Shown: one piece after another, positions 12,617 through 24,416 of the stretch | How positions within the stretch are numbered: the stretch's first letter is position 1 | How the letters are laid out: each line of letters starts with the position of its first letter | Assembly: GCF_000003815.2 (NCBI RefSeq) | Contig: NC_049989.1 | Span: 12,466,702 to 12,530,701 of the forward strand | Direction of reading: 5' to 3' | Origin: Branchiostoma floridae | Taxonomy: Eukaryota; Chordata; Leptocardii; Amphioxiformes; Branchiostomatidae | Length of the DNA stretch: 64,000 nucleotides | Position numbers and translations under genes: made by a program | Notes under the pieces: model-generated | The model's input: only the letters and a program-made list of their open reading frames with translations | Told to the model about the DNA's origin: nothing | The model's database searches: none

Positions 12617-13517
12617 CAGTTGTCAACAAGGGAGCTGCAAGAGTAGAACAGTTGTCTTTTTAAAAACTACAGTAGCCCACAGGTACAATGGACAAAATTT
12701 ACTACAGTAGCCCACAAGTACAAACTTGTGTAATTGGTAAGAAGCATCATGATCAGCTAGTACTTAAAGTGAAGAGAAATTGAGGGAATCCATGAAAATG
12801 TCTATTGTTATATGTGTGGTAAGTTATTTTTCATTTATACATACACTCTAGATCACACAGCACTAGTGATATATACACTATTATATCCCTCCAGGTATTT
12901 GAAACATGAATGCTACAATCTTGTTGTGAAGAAATATTTTGAGGAAACGCGAAAAGAATCTTTGCTCAAAAAAGAGAACACATTAGATACCATATAAACT
13001 CCGGCATAAAAACATTTTCCATTTGATATTTTTGTGTTGTAACTATAAGTAATTTTAACCCTTATTAAGCGCATTGCAGTTTTACAATTATAGTACTCAA
13101 TGAATTTTGTATTTTAACTGTAAGTCCATATTTTTGTGTGAAGTGAGTGTACATATTTGCACAGTGTGTACATATTACACAAGTCGCACAGTGTATAACT
13201 AATTATAACTACTACACAGAGATATCTCTGTTTGTGTACAAAGTATTATACATATGTACATGTATATAAATATTGTACAAATTATTTTTGTGCTCTGATG
13301 TAGTTTTAAAGGTAACCTTTTCTTGTTTGTGCATAAGTTGTTGTTTTTCATATAAGCAGAAAATATTGAACAGTTAAAGGTAAGAGTACCTTTTTTTACA
13401 GTATATTTGATTGTTGTCTAATGATTTAGCAGTATGCTATGCTCCAGTGATATTTATATTTCAGCCATACCATAGGTATGGTGAAATATATTGTATTCGT
13501 AATGTTTCTTTCTTTCT

Positions 13518-14230
13518 TCTTTCTTTCTTTCTCCTGTCAAATCTTCGGAACACGTTATCTCCGTTGTTCCTGAACTGATTGACTTGAAATTTGACACAAG
13601 GGTAGAGTGGGACAATACCCCCAGACGTTTTTTTCATTTTTTTCATATCTGCCTTTAAAATGATTTTATTAAGGTTTTTTGGTCATCTTAAGACCAAAAC
13701 TGTATATTTGGGCCCCCTGTACCCTGGTATTATAACCGAATGAGCTGAAATTTGTCACAGATGTGCCTTGATAATTCCCCCATATAAATTCAATACCACT
13801 TTTGGTGTACAGTATAACGAAATGCTTATTTTTGCGATTTTTTGGTCATTTTTTGACCAAAAAAGGACACTTTTGGCTCCTGTACCTTGGTTTTAGAACC
13901 GGATGACCTGAAATTTAGTATAGGAGTGCCCTAGATATATGCGCACATGGATTCATTAACAGTTGAGGCATACAGTACAACAAAATGCTTAATTTTGCGA
14001 TTATTTGGCCATTTTATGACCAAATTTGTACACTTTTGGCTCTTGTGCTCTGCTCTTCTGCTCAAATGACCTAAATTTTGGTAAAACGGTGCACTAGATA
14101 TTTATTCAAATGACACATGTATAATTTTTGTCATAGACTACGTCAAAATGATAGATTTGGGGATTTTTTTGTCATTTTCCAATAGCCACAGGGGTCAATG
14201 ACCTTAAGGTCGTTGACCCCAGCTGCAGAT
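13518..14230 (+). repeat. Tandem array with 163-bp period
   Basis: The hairpin word GGTCAT...GACC recurs at 13681, 13844, 14007 and, degenerate, at 14170, each exactly 163 bases after the last. A second landmark, TGAAATTT, recurs at 13585, 13746, 13909 and 14072 (spacing 161, 163, 163). This makes about four diverged units. Each unit includes a small palindrome of the type TTTTGGTCA...TGACCAAAA. No coding potential is evident. Confidence 0.8.
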
Positions 14231-14330
14231 TGCTCCTTCTGGCATATATGTCTATTTAATCTAATTAGATAGGTAACCAATCACTTAGCCTGAATCTATA
14301 TCCTAAAGGGGGGGGGGGTGACAGCCAATC

Positions 14331-15110
14331 AGCGAGTCCGGTGTTATCTGGAAGAGTCCATTCTTACACGGAGGGGTTCATTTTTTTTTAAATTCATCCT
14401 CGGACTGGTGAAGTCTTTCAGTGGGTGTATTTTTGGACAGGTCTATTTTGCAGTTTTACAGAAGGTGTGCTGGAAGAGTCTATTCTCGCACGGAGGGGGG
14501 ATTTTTTTAAATTCATATTTTGGACTTTGGTGACTTCTAGTTTGTCAAAGTCTTTCAGCAGGGTTATTTTTGGACTGGTCTAATTTGCAATTTTAAATGG
14601 GTGTGCTGGAAGAGTCCATTCTTGCATGGAGGGGGGATTTTTTAAAAATCCATTGGCTTTTTTTAAAATCCATTTTTGGGACTTCAGTGATTATGTCAAA
14701 GTCCTATTTTAGCGGATGTATTTTTGGACTGCTCTACTTTACATGGAAGAGTCCATTTTTTTGCACACGGAAGGGGGATTTTTTTCAAATTCAGTTTGGA
14801 CGGGTGATGATTCAAAATTCAATTTTTAGTGGAAGTGTTTTTAGACTGGTCTATTATACCTTTTCATGCACTGGGACCTTTTTTGCTAAATTCAAATTTG
14901 GATTTGGTTTCTTATTCAAAAGGCCAAGGTTTCAGTGGGAGTATTTCTGGACTGGTCTATTGTGCAAATTCACATAGGGTGCACTGGAGTTCATTCTTGA
15001 ACGGGGGAACTTTGTAAGATTCATTTTTGGGTTAAACCGTCATTAGTAAAAGTGATTTTTCAAATGGGTGATTTTGAAATAGTCTATTGTTGCATGGGAA
15101 GGGAGATGGC
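14331..15110 (+). repeat. Degenerate tandem array, unit about 120-140 bp
   Basis: The word GGAAGAGTCCATTCT followed by an ACGGAGGGGG-like run recurs at about 14351, 14473, 14609 and 14746 (spacings 122, 136, 137), with worn units continuing to about 15100 (for example CTGGAGTTCATTCTTGA). Between them the word TTTTTGGACTGGTCTA also recurs. The short reading frames here are by-products of the repeat. Confidence 0.7.
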
Positions 15111-15229
15111 TGAAATATGCTGTATTTGCTCTCAAGCAAATGTCGGCCTTTCTAGTTTTTATCAATATCTGTAATCAATATTTATTGTTTTAGAGCACAG
15201 GTTAGTACGACTAAAGAAATTTTTAACTT

Positions 15230-15570
15230 TTTCTGACACCCATTGGTGACATTTATCACCTAAAAATTATGGTACATTTTGACCTATCTCCTTATTTTTT
15301 GCTTACTTCATTATAATTAATGGTGGGTTTTGTCCTACCCCCCTTATTTTTAGTTTGCGTCATATTGATTAATGGTAGATTTTTTTCTTCACATCTCTTT
15401 TTTTTCTTACTTTATAATTCATGTTACATTTTGTTCTACCCCTTTATTTTTTGTTTGCTTCATAATAATTAATGGTACATTTTTCCATATCCCCTTATCT
15501 TTTGCTTATATATACTTCATAATAATTCATGGTACATTTTGTCATTTCCTCTTATTTTTGCATTCTTCAT
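15230..15570 (+). repeat. AT-rich tandem array, unit about 50-58 bp
   Basis: Six imperfect units share the words ATAATTAATGGTACATTTTG and CCCCTTATTTTTTGCTTAC. The GGTACATTTT landmark or its variants occurs near 15270, 15323, 15373, 15422, 15473 and 15531. The open frame at 15372-15596 is low-complexity repeat translation and is not a gene. Confidence 0.7.
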
Positions 15571-16469
15571 CTTTTTTGGCATCAGATCTGTTTTAGATCC
15601 AGGGTAAGGCAGTAGGGAAGTTTTAAGGTTCATAAATGTAAAATTCTAGAAACACAAGAAAAATTATTTAAGATCTCAAGCATAAGGATTCAATTTGCCA
15701 GAAAATCTTTGAACCAACTATGAACTCCTACAGCATTTAAGAGGTATTGTACATGTAGCCCTCCAACTTTTAGTAATTTTACATGACTTTGTTTGTACAA
15801 CAGTAGATCTTTTAACACGAAAAGCACATATTTTTATACTCTGGGAAAAGTAAATTGTTAAGCCTTCTCAATACAACATTGTTGTTTGAAATTACTAGTT
15901 TGGAGGCTTGTAATTTGTATGTTGCATAGTTCAACATAATTATACAATGAAGATCACTATTGTACACACTTTTTGAAAGCTACAATGATAAAATGTTGTA
16001 GTAACTTAAAATGCTTGATACATTTCAATGACCTAAACTATGACTTAGTCTTGTGAATCATGTAGAAACAAACTTTGTGAATGTGCCTTCGACAGAAATC
16101 TATTTCCTACGCCAAAAAGACTGATTATTTTAACAAACTGTCAAATCTAATGAATTTCACTTTTTAAGGGAATTTTCTCAAGATGAAACTGAGCACTGCC
16201 TTTGATGTGATTGTATATAAATGATATTATCATTACTAAATGATTTATTCAAAATCGTTAGCACGCTGCATTTAATATACTGTCAAAACTTGTACGTAAA
16301 CACTAGTAAGAATGTAATTTTATAAAGCTGTACATATATGCTATAGTTATTTTATAATGGGTGGATGGTTTTGAAGCTGTGTTACGCTGGTTGGGATTTT
16401 TTTTACATTGAGCGGGTCAGATGGTTAGAACTGTATATAGGAAATTCTGATGACATTTTGATTGGTGGC

Positions 16470-16547
16470 GCCATAGCAACAGAGAGTAGCCATGGCAACA
16501 GACAGTAGCCATAGCAACAGACAGTAGCCATGGAAACAGACAACAGA
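16470..16547 (+). repeat. Short tandem repeat, 19-bp unit, four copies
   Basis: The unit AGCCATGGCAACAGACAGT recurs four times with one or two changes (AGCCATAGCAACAGACAGT alternates with AGCCATGGAAACAGAC). It is perfect enough to be recent and may be polymorphic. Confidence 0.75.
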
Positions 16548-17168
16548 TTGTAACTGGCCTCTCCGTGTACTTTCAAATGTAATGTTAACATTGCTAAGGA
16601 TGTTCGGTCACATATTTTTGAAAGACATTTGGTTTTGACGTTCATGATGCCAACATATACATGTGATATGTATACTGCAGCAGGAATGGATACATATATA
16701 TTACTGATGTATAATTGGAAACAGTTTTTTGTTTGAGCTGAAACTGCTGTTGTGTTCAGAAAACCAGTGTTATTTGGCTAGCTGTGCTCATGTAGTATGC
16801 TATAGTCATCACCATATTTTTGTAAGAAAGCACCTCACCAAATGTACAACAAAAATCACTCCACATTTGTAGAAAGTAACCCACAGATCTATCCTGTCAG
16901 AACACTTTCATACACTGCCAAAATGAATATTGGAATTAATGTAATTGTAGTAAATATAAAAGTCTTTGGCAACAATAAGAATGCATCTTCTTGTGAGGAC
17001 AGAAGAATACGCCCATGTTAATACGGATGTTGACAAGCTTTTTCCGACCCTTGAGATTCCCAAGTGTCCTTGTCCTAAGAGACTGTTTGTCTTAAAGGCT
17101 GCTGCTACTATTACTTCACACATTGGTGCTGGGTCAGACATGTGTACAGGTTCTATATGTACTGATGA

Positions 17169-17174
17169 AATAAA
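17169..17174 (+). promoter_or_regulatory. Poly(A) signal, candidate 3' end of bHLH-Zip transcript
   Basis: AATAAA is followed by a T/G-rich stretch (ACCTTGTTTGTTTTCTATGTG) about 25 bases downstream, the usual layout of an animal cleavage site. It is the first such combination noted on the plus strand after the bHLH-Zip stop codon. Confidence 0.4.
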
Positions 17175-17456
17175 AGACTGATATGCACCATATTACCTTG
17201 TTTGTTTTCTATGTGTCTCTCTGTCTGTTTGCATGTGTGTCTGTAGTGATTTGAACACATTATAGTGACAGGAAAGGGGTCTCAAAACCAGGCTGACAGA
17301 AGTGAAGGTAGAATTGGGGCTAGGTCAAAATGCCTTATCCACAGGATGCTATCTTAAAGCACATTGGGGATATTGACAGGAAGTTAGGTCAAAGGTCCCA
17401 GTATAGGTTACCTCGTTTCCTGTCTTGAGTTTCCTGCCCTATGCATGTCAGTTGCC

Positions 17457-17689
17457 TAATACCCCTGTCACATTATGCACGATCTTCGGGCGTATCGATG
17501 GAAGATCGGACATATTTAAGATCGACAGAGGGTTGCGCGTATTTTTCACCTAAAAACTGTCCCTGTCACATATAAGCCATACTTTGTACCTTATACAATT
17601 GTTGTGCAATAAAGTTATTAAGCTAGGCTCGGGCGATTGCCGCAGAATCGTCGTCCGATCGATTTTCGCCAAATGTGACAGGGGTATTA
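17457..17689. mobile_element. MITE with 17-bp terminal inverted repeats
   Basis: Ends are TAATACCCCTGTCACAT (17457-17473) and its exact reverse complement ATGTGACAGGGGTATTA (17673-17689). The 233-base element also has subterminal inverted words built on GATCGGAC/GTCCGATC and has no coding capacity. The TA at each tip may be target sequence. Confidence 0.75.
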
Positions 17690-17854
17690 TGACAATCGGT
17701 GGAAAAATTGCAGAAGTCAGAATAATGACATGAAAGTAGAAACCCGCTACTGAAAACGTTAATTCATATGCAGCCAAAGGGCGAGTAGGCAAAAAAATGT
17801 GGCTCCCTCCGTGAGTGGGAGCGTCTGCTTGTGTTGATATGCTGTGTGCGTACG

Positions 17855-17862
17855 CACGTGTG

Positions 17863-17900
<38 letters not shown>

Positions 17901-17943
17901 TGCGCACGTGTGTGTGCGTATGTGTGTGTGCGTGCGCGCGCGT
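17855..17943 (+). repeat. (TG)n/(CG) microsatellite
   Basis: A run of TG dinucleotides interrupted by CG steps. Reading frames translating it as Thr-His repeats are artefacts. Alternating purine-pyrimidine runs of this kind can adopt Z-DNA. Confidence 0.85.
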
Positions 17944-18514
17944 AAGTGACCAACGGTTTAAAGAAATTGTGACCAACAATATCATCCATGCAAAATAACT
18001 CGAGCGGAATTTGCTTCTTCTTGCTGGTTAGACATTTGAAGACAAGAGATACTTTACATACAGAACAGGTTGTACAAGTTTGGACACCCCACAACACCCG
18101 TCCAGAGCGCTGACGGCTGACTGTTGGTTCACAAAATTGTAAGGTGATTTTTCCTGTCTTTTCCATGCTCTAGACGCTTGTTGCCATACAACATAAACTG
18201 TTGTGTTCTTACGCTTGTGCATGTTTTTCTTCAGACACCTAGACGTAAATACACGAATGGCTGGAGGGAAAATAAAGTGACTGATGGGCCATGTATACGC
18301 ATTTATTACAATAGCAAAATGTTGGTGCTGTTTTGCTTAGCATAAACCAAGGCGCTAGGCGTGGTTATCTACAAGTCTATCTGAAAACGACAGTGTTAGC
18401 CGACCGTAAATTGTGAAAAATCAAAGTCGGGAAAGTCATTTCAAAAGGACCGGCACCTGATCTATTGTATATAATTTCTACCCACCCAGGTGCAATTATC
18501 AAGTGTTCTACAAG

Positions 18515-21500
18515 ATGGCGCTTCACCACAGTGTTGTCGGTCTGGTGTGTTTGCTGGCTTTTTGCCTTTCTGTGCAGGGCTTTTCCGACAGGTAAACTAT
18601 TGATTTGTTTGTTTGTTTGTTTGTTTGTTTGTTTGTTTTAATCAGGCATCATTTTAACAAGGGTCATTCGAATTTGTTTTGGATAAGAACCGGACGCCGA
18701 GAAATCGGACAAACTTAAATTTGGTATCCTTCAATGAAATAAAAGTATGAGAATTGTCGACTTTATAATATCATCACCATCAAAGACAAAAGTTATGACT
18801 GATAATGCGCATATCTTTCTGTATCTGTATGGATATAGCCCGTAAGGTATAACCGCCCTTCGACGTAATACACCAGCTTTGCAAGCACGCGGCGGTGCGG
18901 CAGCAGTTGGTTATATTACACCGAACGACCTGTCACACCTAACTTTTGCACATCTGACTGCAAATGTTGTTTGAAGCTACTACTAGTACCTTGTATGGAT
19001 ACGCGTGTACGTGATATTAACGAATTCCACTCAGTAATAGTTCTAGGAATCCGAAAAGAACGAGTATTTCAACACATCAATCTTTGGTTAACACGTTGGT
19101 AGCTTGAAATAAAAGCATGACTATTTCTTATTTTGTCCGAGCTGTTTTAGATACGTAGTAGTTTTCCAGTACATTTTCCAGTTTATTAGTCGTTTTGTAC
19201 ATCGTGCATAGTATGGATATTTTTCTTACTGCCTTCGAGTGACATCCGCTACAGATATATGGACATAAACTACGTAAACACTAATAAGCTAGTCCATGGT
19301 TTGAGGTGCGCATGGAGCCATGGACACTGTGGGTTATATGTGTGTTGAAGGTCCCCAAGACATAAGCACGTCTTGACATGGTGTTAAGCGTGGTCTAGAC
19401 AACATCCGTGCTATATATAGCAATATCCAGTTACAAGTTAGGCCACAGCACGTAAATTTTATGGATGACATCAGCGCGCGCATTAATTTTCGCTTGATTT
19501 CAGAAAAATTTTTTTTTTTTCCTACAGGGATGGTCAACATGACGATAAAGTACCAAAATGAGCAAATCTATTGTGTTGTAGCTTAATAATTGTACTTGTA
19601 CCCAGGACTGTAGTTGTAGAAATGAAACTTATTGCATAGTTGTAAAAGTGACACCAATATGGAAGCTATGAGTGTAGCTACCAACTTTGTTGGTGATGCC
19701 AGTCTACCACACTAGTGTCCCTTTTACCACACCAGTACATGTCTTAAATACAGGAATGAATTACCTTGTTGGCTCTGATACCATGTTTTGTCCCTTTAAT
19801 TCTTTTTACAAGTCATCACAACTTTATGGTGCCTATTTTTGAAAATGTACCCATCTTGTTTTTTTCTCCCATCTTGTTTTTTTTCGCCCTATCGCACTAT
19901 TTTGGCAGTCTGCAGAGGATGTCATCCATAAAAGTTACTTGCTGTGGCCTTAGGGGCCTTTACATTTGACCTTGCACATGCGCAGTCAAACCAGTGAACC
20001 GCCTTATCATTTTACACGCCGTTTTGTACAGAAACCGCGCACAAGCAAAGATCAAGTCCTTGCTGGAGAAGATAGAAGATATTCTGAGTCTAGTAGGAGA
20101 GGATACTGGCCATGGCGATAACAAGGTACGAAAGTCCAGAGTGACATCTTTTATTACTAGTACCTCCGGAAAGGAATTGGTACTTCCAATGGACGGGATA
20201 CTGCATACGTGCAAAACTATGTATATACTAGTATGTTGTGCAACTCAATAAAATTCTAATGAGTAAAAGTTTATGATATCGAGGTCCAAAAGAGAAACAA
20301 GGCGATTTGGGCCCCCAAGCAGCATTTTCAGGTACTGCATCATTACAGGCCGACACCCCCTTCTTCAAAGCAGTGTAGTATAGCCCATGGACAGCTAGCA
20401 CTCAGTCATTCTCGACCGAAATGATATTCATTTATTTCATATCTAGGGCTTTCTAAGTTTTTTCTCTAGGACTTCTTTCACAAATGGCGATAGTGGGTTT
20501 GTGTTGTTGTGCTGTATCCTTATACTGCACAGTTATACTTATCCGTGTATATCTCTCACCTTTACAATCATGACGTGACACCACATGCAGGTCCTACGAC
20601 AACCGGCTACGGACCCCCTTTATGGCTACTTCTCTGCTGTAGCTGGAGCGGTGAGTAACATATTAGTAAATTCCTCCTAGAGTTTTAACTACAGGTCTTT
20701 GATGAATCGTTTCGTAAATTCACGTTCTTATTTTAATAAAGGCAATCTTGTTACGTCATGCCCAAACGTGTGAAGTTGAAAACTGGATGTACAGAATGTG
20801 CGAAATGGATGATATTTCGTTCCATTTCGTTCCATTTCGCATTTTCTGTACATTCCATTTCCTTCCATTTCGTTCCTTTTCGCACATTTTGTACACCCGT
20901 ATAGAATACACTGAGTACCAACAACTGCCGAACATGGCACTTTTCACAGTAGCATCCAAAGCTATGTTTGATAGAAGTGCTGCAACAAAGGCTATGTTTG
21001 CTAGAAGTGCTGTGTATGATATGATGTAATATTCAATATTGTTTATTGTGGTTTAAAAGGACGGACAAATTGATGCCCAGGAGCTGCAGCGATGCCTGAC
21101 ATCGTCTGGGATCAGCGGAACCTACCAGCGTAAGATAGACACACTACAGACAGATAGACAGACGGACACAGACACAGGCATACAGACAGGCATTATGTTG
21201 TTGGCTGTATTGAGCTATCATTTAAAATAGTCACACTTTCTTCACACACGCGCGCGCACACACACACACACGCACACACACGCACAATGTTTGAAAGAAG
21301 TTTATGTGCTTTTGATACTTTACTCAACCATTTATTTGTAACATACAGAGAACTATGTCACCATTAAGTTGTTTTGTTTGCCCACCTCCCAATGGCAACA
21401 GCATTTAGCCTGGAGACCAGTCGCATCATGATCTCAATGCTGGATGTATCCTTTTTTCGGCGATCTGTATAACTCAATTACTATGTCAACACAGGACGTT

Positions 21501-23861
21501 CTGTTAAGATTCGTTGGATGATGGGACAAAGTGGCTACTAGTACTCCAAAACCTTCCTGAAAAGCGGCCTGCAGGTCTGAATAAATAAAGGTTAAAACGA
21601 ACAAACAAACAAACAAGCTCCTTGACTCCTCCAACAAGCGCGACTACAGTGGGAAGATGGGGTTTAACGAGTTTAAGGAGCTGTGGGCTACTCTGAACCA
21701 GTGGAAGACAACCTTCATGCAGTACGACAGGGACAGGAGTGGTACGGTCGAACCACACGAGCTACAGGCTGCCCTCACGTCTTGGGGTGAGCCACACAAA
21801 AAATTATTGAGATTAACCACATATTTGGTAGGATTGAAACACAAATGACTATCATCTTTTCAAGATGTCAACCTGGAGACCAGAATGTAAGATTTGGTTC
21901 ACTCACTTTGGAAACGACCCCTACTATTTTCGAGAAGTGTGACGGGTGGGGCAGACCAAATTAAGCTAGATACTCATTTACAACCGAGCGAAGTGAGGAA
22001 ATTCGTGTAAAGTGCCTTAATTTCTTTTCAAAGCTTAAGGGCATAATGTCGTAGCCATATAGCATAGCAGGCTTTTTTGTGTCTGTGAGAGGCAATTTGC
22101 ATTTCCGCAACATTTTAGCATATTACAACTTGGGCCGCACGCGCCGCATGGCTACCGACTGCTCATTTACATACAGAATGCTGTTTACCAACACGTGACT
22201 CACAGCCATGGTTGTTGTAAGATAGAGAGTGGGCGGGAGCTCCATAATCGGCTATGTGTCTGGTCTACCTGCCTTAGTGCTCAGGCCATCACCGGCAAGG
22301 GTTAGTTCTCAACATCCAACAAAGCTCGAGAGATTGGTGTATGTCCCAACATTTGACATCTCTCTCAACGGTCTTTCCGTGAGCCCTCAATGGTCACCAA
22401 GACACAGGATTAAGCTCTATAAAAACTCTAAAAAAAGTCTTTACCTTATTGCTGTTTGACAACACCCTGTTCTAAAGCGACGCCGGCATAAAAATGGCCG
22501 CTCTCTTCACTCCCACAGGATACAATCTGAGTCCACAGGCCCTGAACATCATCGTGAAGCGTTACGGTGTCGACGGGAAGATCAAGTTTGACGACTTCGT
22601 GGCGTGTGCGATTCGTCTGAGGATGTTGACAGGTAGATAGATACAAGCTGAAAGTGACGTGTCCTTTTTGATATTGGCCAATCACAAAGACCCTCATCCG
22701 TGGCCTTAAATCAGGCATGCATCTCGAAAAGGCTCTCTCATAACTGGGCTGAGGTTTCCACTTGTGTGGGCGTGATCTGTAACCAATTGTCAGCCAATCA
22801 GAGAATCAGCTTTACTCAAAGAAAACCCTGATTGGCTGGCAGCTAGTTAGAGGCGGAAACTTCGGCCCGGTTTAGCAGAGGTATAGTGGGTGAGGCTCTT
22901 CGTGAGAGGATGATATTGACAAACTGTCAGGTTTTGTTGAAAGCCATCGGTTGAAAAACATAGCTATTTTCTACTACCAACATCTTCTTGGAGATAGCCC
23001 AATGACAATTATCATGTTTTTACCTTCGCTGGAATGTTATGCTTTGAGCGTGTTTTTCTGTCTGTCTGCCTGTCTATGACATTGAGAAGCCTTTGGTGGA
23101 TCCTGATGATATTTGGTAGGTGGGTAAGAGTCAGGAAAACGAAGGTCAAGTTGGATAATGGGCCCCCTAGCGGCTTACTAAGGTACTGCAGCGGTACCAT
23201 TTTTGATATCTTGTTATCTGTGTTTTAGACCACTTCAGACGCCGTGACACTTCTGGGACAGGACATGCCAACTTCGCATACGACGATGTGAGTATGGGAT
23301 ATCAGGCCTGTAGGTCAATTCAACGCCTTACGTATTTTCGCTACAGCTATCATTTTCTACAGCTATCATTTTCTAGTTTCCATAACTTCTGATTCTCTCC
23401 TAAAAACATCATATACTCTCTACCATAAGGTATAACTCACTCACTCACTCACTCACTCTGTCCCGTAGCTGGTGGTCGTAGGAGCAATCTGACTGTTAAT
23501 GTGAACAGATTACATTTTATCTAGTAACATATCATAAAGCTTATGGCTATGACAGAAGACAATGATCGACAAACATATCACACGTGGTATTTTTACGACG
23601 TCCACAACAACTTGTCATTGTAGAGCTGTCGTGCAAAGGGGCTTTAGTCAATGTACTATTCTGTTACATGATATCGATTTAGGACCTAGTCTCGTGCTCT
23701 CTCGCGAGACCAGGTGTATCCGTGAACAAGATGCGCTGCAAGGCATCGAAAATTTGGAGGTATGTCTATATGTCATTAAAAAAAACGTCACTGTTTGAAG
23801 AATATTGTAGTAAAGGTTTTCTGTTGTTTTCCAGTTTATCCAGGTCGCGATGAACAGCTGA
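18515..23861 (+). CDS. Sorcin-like penta-EF-hand protein with predicted signal peptide
   Basis: Nine exons join in phase: 18515-18591, 20032-20125, 20591-20650, 21060-21129, 21402-21445, 21639-21786, 22519-22632, 23229-23287 and 23835-23861, giving 230 residues. From exon 3 on it follows vertebrate sorcin almost residue for residue ([12 protein letters not shown], then FNEFKELW). EF1 is [12 protein letters not shown]2 ([12 protein letters not shown]) and EF3 ([12 protein letters not shown]) keep all canonical calcium ligands; EF4 and EF5 are degenerate, as expected for dimerising penta-EF hands. In place of the Gly/Pro-rich sorcin N-terminus, exons 1-2 encode a hydrophobic leader ([16 protein letters not shown]) and a charged helix ([16 protein letters not shown]). 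Sorcin is a cytosolic calcium sensor of muscle and other cells; a secreted or ER-resident version would be unusual. An alternative unseen first exon is possible. The family call is strong, the leader less so. Confidence 0.87.
18601..18640 (+). repeat. (GTTT)n microsatellite beside exon 1 donor
   Basis: About eight GTTT units begin roughly ten bases after the 5' splice site of exon 1 of the sorcin-like gene. Similar AAAC/GTTT tails lie beside several other splice sites in this window. Confidence 0.8.
19439..19952. mobile_element. MITE with about 33-bp terminal inverted repeats (intron 1 of sorcin-like gene)
   Basis: Left end TAGGCCACAGCACGTAAATT with ATGGATGACATC matches in inverse the right end GATGTCATCCATAAAAGTTA with CTTGCTGTGGCCTTA. 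Single-ended fragments of the same family occur at 36029-36066 and about 61680-61730. No transposase is encoded, so it is a non-autonomous DNA element. Confidence 0.7.
20795..20900 (+). repeat. Imperfect TTCCATTTCG decamer repeat
   Basis: The decamer TTCCATTTCG and variants repeat about seven times, broken by TGTACA-containing words that pair with each other (TGTACAGAATGTGCGAAATG near the left, CGCACATTTTGTACA near the right). It lies in intron 3 of the sorcin-like gene. Confidence 0.5.
21490..21637 (+). repeat. Interspersed repeat ending in an (AAAC)n tail at an exon acceptor
   Basis: The 3' part (GAATAAATAAAGGTTAAAAC followed by repeated AAAC) is the same kind of tail seen beside TRAPPC11 exons at 59080-59110 and 62285-62319. 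The tail stops about 20 bases before exon 6 of the sorcin-like gene, so it supplies part of the sequence normally used for branch point and acceptor. Confidence 0.45.
22738..22885. mobile_element. Foldback element (intron 7 of sorcin-like gene)
   Basis: Left part ATAACTGGGCTGAGGTTTCC and inner word TGTCAGCCAATCAG are inverted relative to CTGATTGGCTGGCAG and GGAAACTTCGGCCCGGTTTA on the right. The whole can fold into an imperfect stem with a short loop. No coding sequence is present. Confidence 0.6.
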
Positions 23862-24371
23862 ATACGACGGCTGTGCCAAGAACAGATTCCAGTGCTGTCA
23901 ACATAAGCTAGCAGTAGAGTTGTTGTAATGTTGGTAACTGGTATCTTGAAAGTGGTATCTTCAGTACTTGGGAAGGAGAAATTTGCCTACATGTGATTAT
24001 CCAATTCTAAATAAGATACGATACCCTTATTCGTATTCAACTTACTGTGGTGCAAATTGTTTCATAGAAACATTAACTTCTCAGAAATGTAGTCTGAACT
24101 GTCTGATAAACTCCAAACTCAACATTCCAGGTAACAAAAATGACAGCAGTACCAAAGGAATAATGACAATTTTGAAATATTCCGAATCAACAACATTATA
24201 ATTCATAGTCAACTTGAAATTGACTGTAACAGTTTTTATTACCCCGACTAAAGCACTGCATCTATCGATAGCAATGAGTGTTATACGAAGGTTTAGTCTG
24301 ATGCATGCTTACTTTTCTTTGTTTTTCGGGTGTATGACATGATAAGATTATGATACCTACCAAGTGACTGA

Positions 24372-24416
24372 AATAAAACTGACAATAAGGAGAATGTTAG
24401 TACCGTCTACTTTATT
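24372..24416. promoter_or_regulatory. Facing poly(A) signals of two convergent genes
   Basis: AATAAA on the plus strand (24372-24377) serves the sorcin-like gene, and AATAAA on the minus strand (TTTATT at 24411-24416) serves the intelectin-like gene. With cleavage 15-25 bases past each signal, the two mRNAs would end at nearly the same base or overlap slightly. Confidence 0.55.

Larger units (their letters stand above)
12617..17180 (+). other. Probable long 3' UTR of the bHLH-Zip gene
   Basis: Between the stop codon at 12614-12616 and an AATAAA at 17169-17174 there is no recognisable gene. It includes three consecutive degenerate tandem arrays and one short array, listed separately. A 71-codon open frame ending at 17181 overlaps the poly(A) signal and has no known motif. 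Assigning the whole stretch to this transcript is an inference; an earlier non-canonical poly(A) site could be used. Confidence 0.35.

Noticed and set aside
15372-15596. Hydrophobic 74-codon frame
   Set aside because: It is translation of the AT-rich tandem array, with repeating words.
17759-18166. Thr-His-repeat frames over the TG tract
   Set aside because: Microsatellite translation.
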